A DNA stretch of 64,000 nucleotides, from assembly GCF_052324685.1 (NCBI RefSeq), contig NW_027506873.1, forward strand, positions 2,611,910-2,675,909, read 5' to 3'. Origin of the DNA: Brachyhypopomus gauderio. Lineage: Eukaryota; Chordata; Actinopteri; Gymnotiformes; Hypopomidae. Below are positions 62,030 to 64,000 of this stretch, piece by piece. The translations under genes and the position numbers were made by a program. Numbering within the stretch: the first letter of the stretch is position 1; the number at the start of each line of letters is the position of its first letter. The notes beneath the pieces are model-generated. The model saw only the letters and a list, made by a program, of their open reading frames with translations. It searched no databases and was not told the origin of the DNA.

Positions 62030-64000
62030 ATGAATGCTTTAACAAATAAGGTATGGCTTTTCCTGGTATTTTAGTCATTGCATTTACCCCCAAAGGTCAT
62101 CTTTGAACTCACGTGCGAGGCAGCTAGTCAGCTAATTAGCTAGCTAGTAGCTACGTTTACATAGTGACAACGTGAGATTTGAGCTATACTGATGTAAAAC
62201 CACAGGCTGTAATGTACATCATAGACTTAACGTCACTGTTGGCATTAATAGGCATAGCCCTTTGCTAATTTCACTAGTTATACATCTGACCTTTTGACTA
62301 ACAACAAAACGTTGTGCTCTTGAATGAATGAATGTTCCACTTATATAGCGCCTTTCTAGATACTCAAGGTCGCTTTACAATTTTAACACAGGGACAACTC
62401 TTACACTACCATTCACACACCGGCGAGAAGCGGCAGCCAATTGCGCACTCTCTACCGGTATACACAGCCGGGTGAATGGGGTGCAGGAAGGGGAGAGAGG
62501 ACAGACCCTAGTGACAGAGCACCATCCACCACTGGGCATACAAACACATTCATGCAGAGTCACTCAGACAACTGCTTTTATTGAACATGAAGACACACAG
62601 ACACACTCAGTCTCTCACACTCAGTATTTTTGTCAGGGAATCAGGGAGGCCAATTTTACCTAATCTCCATGTCTTTGGACTGTGGGATGAAACCGGAAAC
62701 CCACGCAGACACGGGGAGAACATGGAAACTCCACTCAGATAGGGACTTGAACCCAAGACCCCAGTGCTGAGAGGCAAACGTGCTAACCACCAAGCCACCG
62801 TGTTGCCCAACACTTGTGTTTGTACACCCCTAGCTAGCAGACTCCATTTGCTTATCTTGCTGCAAAATGTAACTTAGTTGCATTTTCCTTCCAGATTTTG
62901 CTCATCCAGAACTCCAGGGCATTGGTCCAGGCTGTATCGCTGATTCGGTGAGTGCGCTGTTTCCTCCGTTGATTAAATAGTTACTAATAGATTACTAACC
63001 ATCGATTTTCTTTCATCACAGTGCTCCCATATTAAAGCAGTCAATGCCAATAGGTAAGCTGGATACTTTCATAAGTAAATTGTCTTTGGTTGCAAACTAT
63101 TGCTTATATCGTGAATGACTTCTTGTCCTAATGACGATGTGCATTAACGTAAAATGTGTTGCTTGTAGGTTTGCTGCTGACCGAGAGGCAGTACAGATCT
63201 ATGCCTACGCATGGAATCGGTCGATACAAATATCTTCTTCCAAAAGTGGTGGTGAGGCTTGGCGGCAGGGGCATTACATTTAATGCATCGGTCCATTTGT
63301 TAATAAAAATATTTGTCATAAATTCATACAATTAAATGGCAGTATTTTTGTTGACTCGGGAAGGTGTGCAGATATTATTATAATTATGACACTCCTATTT
63401 TAACTATTGTTATAATATTGTATTATAATATCTTTGTTGCAATGTAATGAAATACAGTATTCCAATATCTCCCCAATAAAGTGTTCCCTGCTGACAGTTT
63501 TAATATTTTTATAGCCACAGAGGAAGAAGGAAAAGATTAAAATGAAGGAGATCAGAGAAGCTACCGATACAGAGTATGGTGTCCTCAGTGTGTCAGTATC
63601 TGGCTATGACATGACGCTGGTGGAATGTTACTCCCAGTACATCCATAATCTCTGCAATCGCCTTGACATCCAAGTAGAGGAAAGGTCAGGGCTATTGAGA
63701 AGCCTGCACTGATCACTAGACACTGTGTGTGGTTCTTGTAAAAGTTTACCAAGACATAACTGCATGTCTTCTTTGCTGTCTTTTTTCAAGTTATGCAATG
63801 CCTACAAAGAGCACAGAGATCATGGTCATGCCAGAACAAGGTACCAAGATGTTTGTGGACGTCGTTCTCAAAACCCATGAGCGGGTTGTTCAGGTAAAGT
63901 CAAAACTGCATCCTTGAAATACTTCATTTTTAGGTAATATATTTTTTTTCTAAGGATTGCTGACCATGGTAAACTAACTAAGATGCTGTATTGTATTAAG
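62030..64000 (+). CDS. mrpl48: Mitochondrial ribosomal protein L48 (mL48), 3' end missing
   Basis: Six coding exons in phase before the window ends: 62030-62050, 62895-62947, 63022-63053, 63169-63251, 63515-63684 and 63791-63893, 154 residues so far (human about 212 in total). The first roughly 50 residues are hydrophobic and basic with few acids, as expected for a mitochondrial targeting sequence. The conserved part ([58 protein letters not shown]) matches MRPL48, an S10-fold protein of the large mitoribosomal subunit. The exon 6 donor GTAAAG is at 63894; at least one more exon lies beyond. The start exon of seven codons is the weakest part of the model; another upstream start is possible. 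A SINE lies in intron 1. Confidence 0.9.
62318..62813 (-). mobile_element. Near full-length tRNA-like SINE
   Basis: Read on -, the head at 62813 has an A-box-like ggtggcttggtggttagc and B box GGTTCAAGTCC (complement of 62743-62753). The body has the common fish string tccaaagacatgga, and the tail reads gaaaggcgctatataagt then cattcattcattc. Two tail-only fragments in the window, at 35047 and 51865, belong to the same family. Confidence 0.75.

Overview
This window is nuclear DNA from a ray-finned fish, almost certainly a teleost. All five well-resolved genes are vertebrate-type, multi-exon genes with GT/AG introns. The introns are dense in (CA)n, (TA)n and (GA)n microsatellites, tRNA-derived SINEs of teleost type, and short hAT transposons. 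I reconstructed the genes by joining exons whose phases agree across every junction and whose products match known vertebrate families. The exact species cannot be named from the sequence.

Layout: 1-2893 has no gene. A short-chain dehydrogenase of the DHRS13/RDH type lies on + (2894-4894, 5 exons, 318 aa). fchsd2 lies on - (8852-29529, 20 coding exons, 744 aa: F-BAR, two SH3 domains, class I PDZ-ligand C-terminus). fam168a lies on - (35640-37503 for the core ORF, with untranslated or alternative 5' exons out to about 42.7 kb). plekhb1 lies on + (45832-48235, 6 exons, 187 aa). rab6a lies on - (50535-60616, 8 exons per transcript, 208 aa, with both mutually exclusive exons 4). mrpl48 lies on + (from 62030, cut by the window end). 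The order and strands fchsd2(-) fam168a(-) plekhb1(+) rab6a(-) mrpl48(+) match, as I remember it, human 11q13.4, but the human genes between FCHSD2 and FAM168A are not seen here.

Biologically the cluster is a set of membrane-traffic and cytoskeleton genes (FCHSD2 in endocytosis and actin, RAB6A in Golgi traffic, PLEKHB1 a tail-anchored PH protein) beside a mitochondrial ribosomal protein. They are linked by old synteny and do not form an operon. plekhb1 and rab6a converge on a shared, nearly palindromic double poly(A) signal; rab6a and mrpl48 diverge from a region holding a perfect cAMP-response element.

Most unusual: (1) a roughly 2.5-kb, 32-bp minisatellite that runs directly into the splice donor of fchsd2 exon 6, and several other fchsd2 splice sites built from or lying next to TG/CA repeats; (2) an upstream fam168a exon whose stop-delimited ATG reads in frame into the known protein, predicting a 31-residue N-terminal extension; (3) a 14-nt fchsd2 microexon; (4) the rab6a exon 4 pair separated by only 206 bp containing long G runs; (5) three hAT-type elements with exact 8-bp target duplications.
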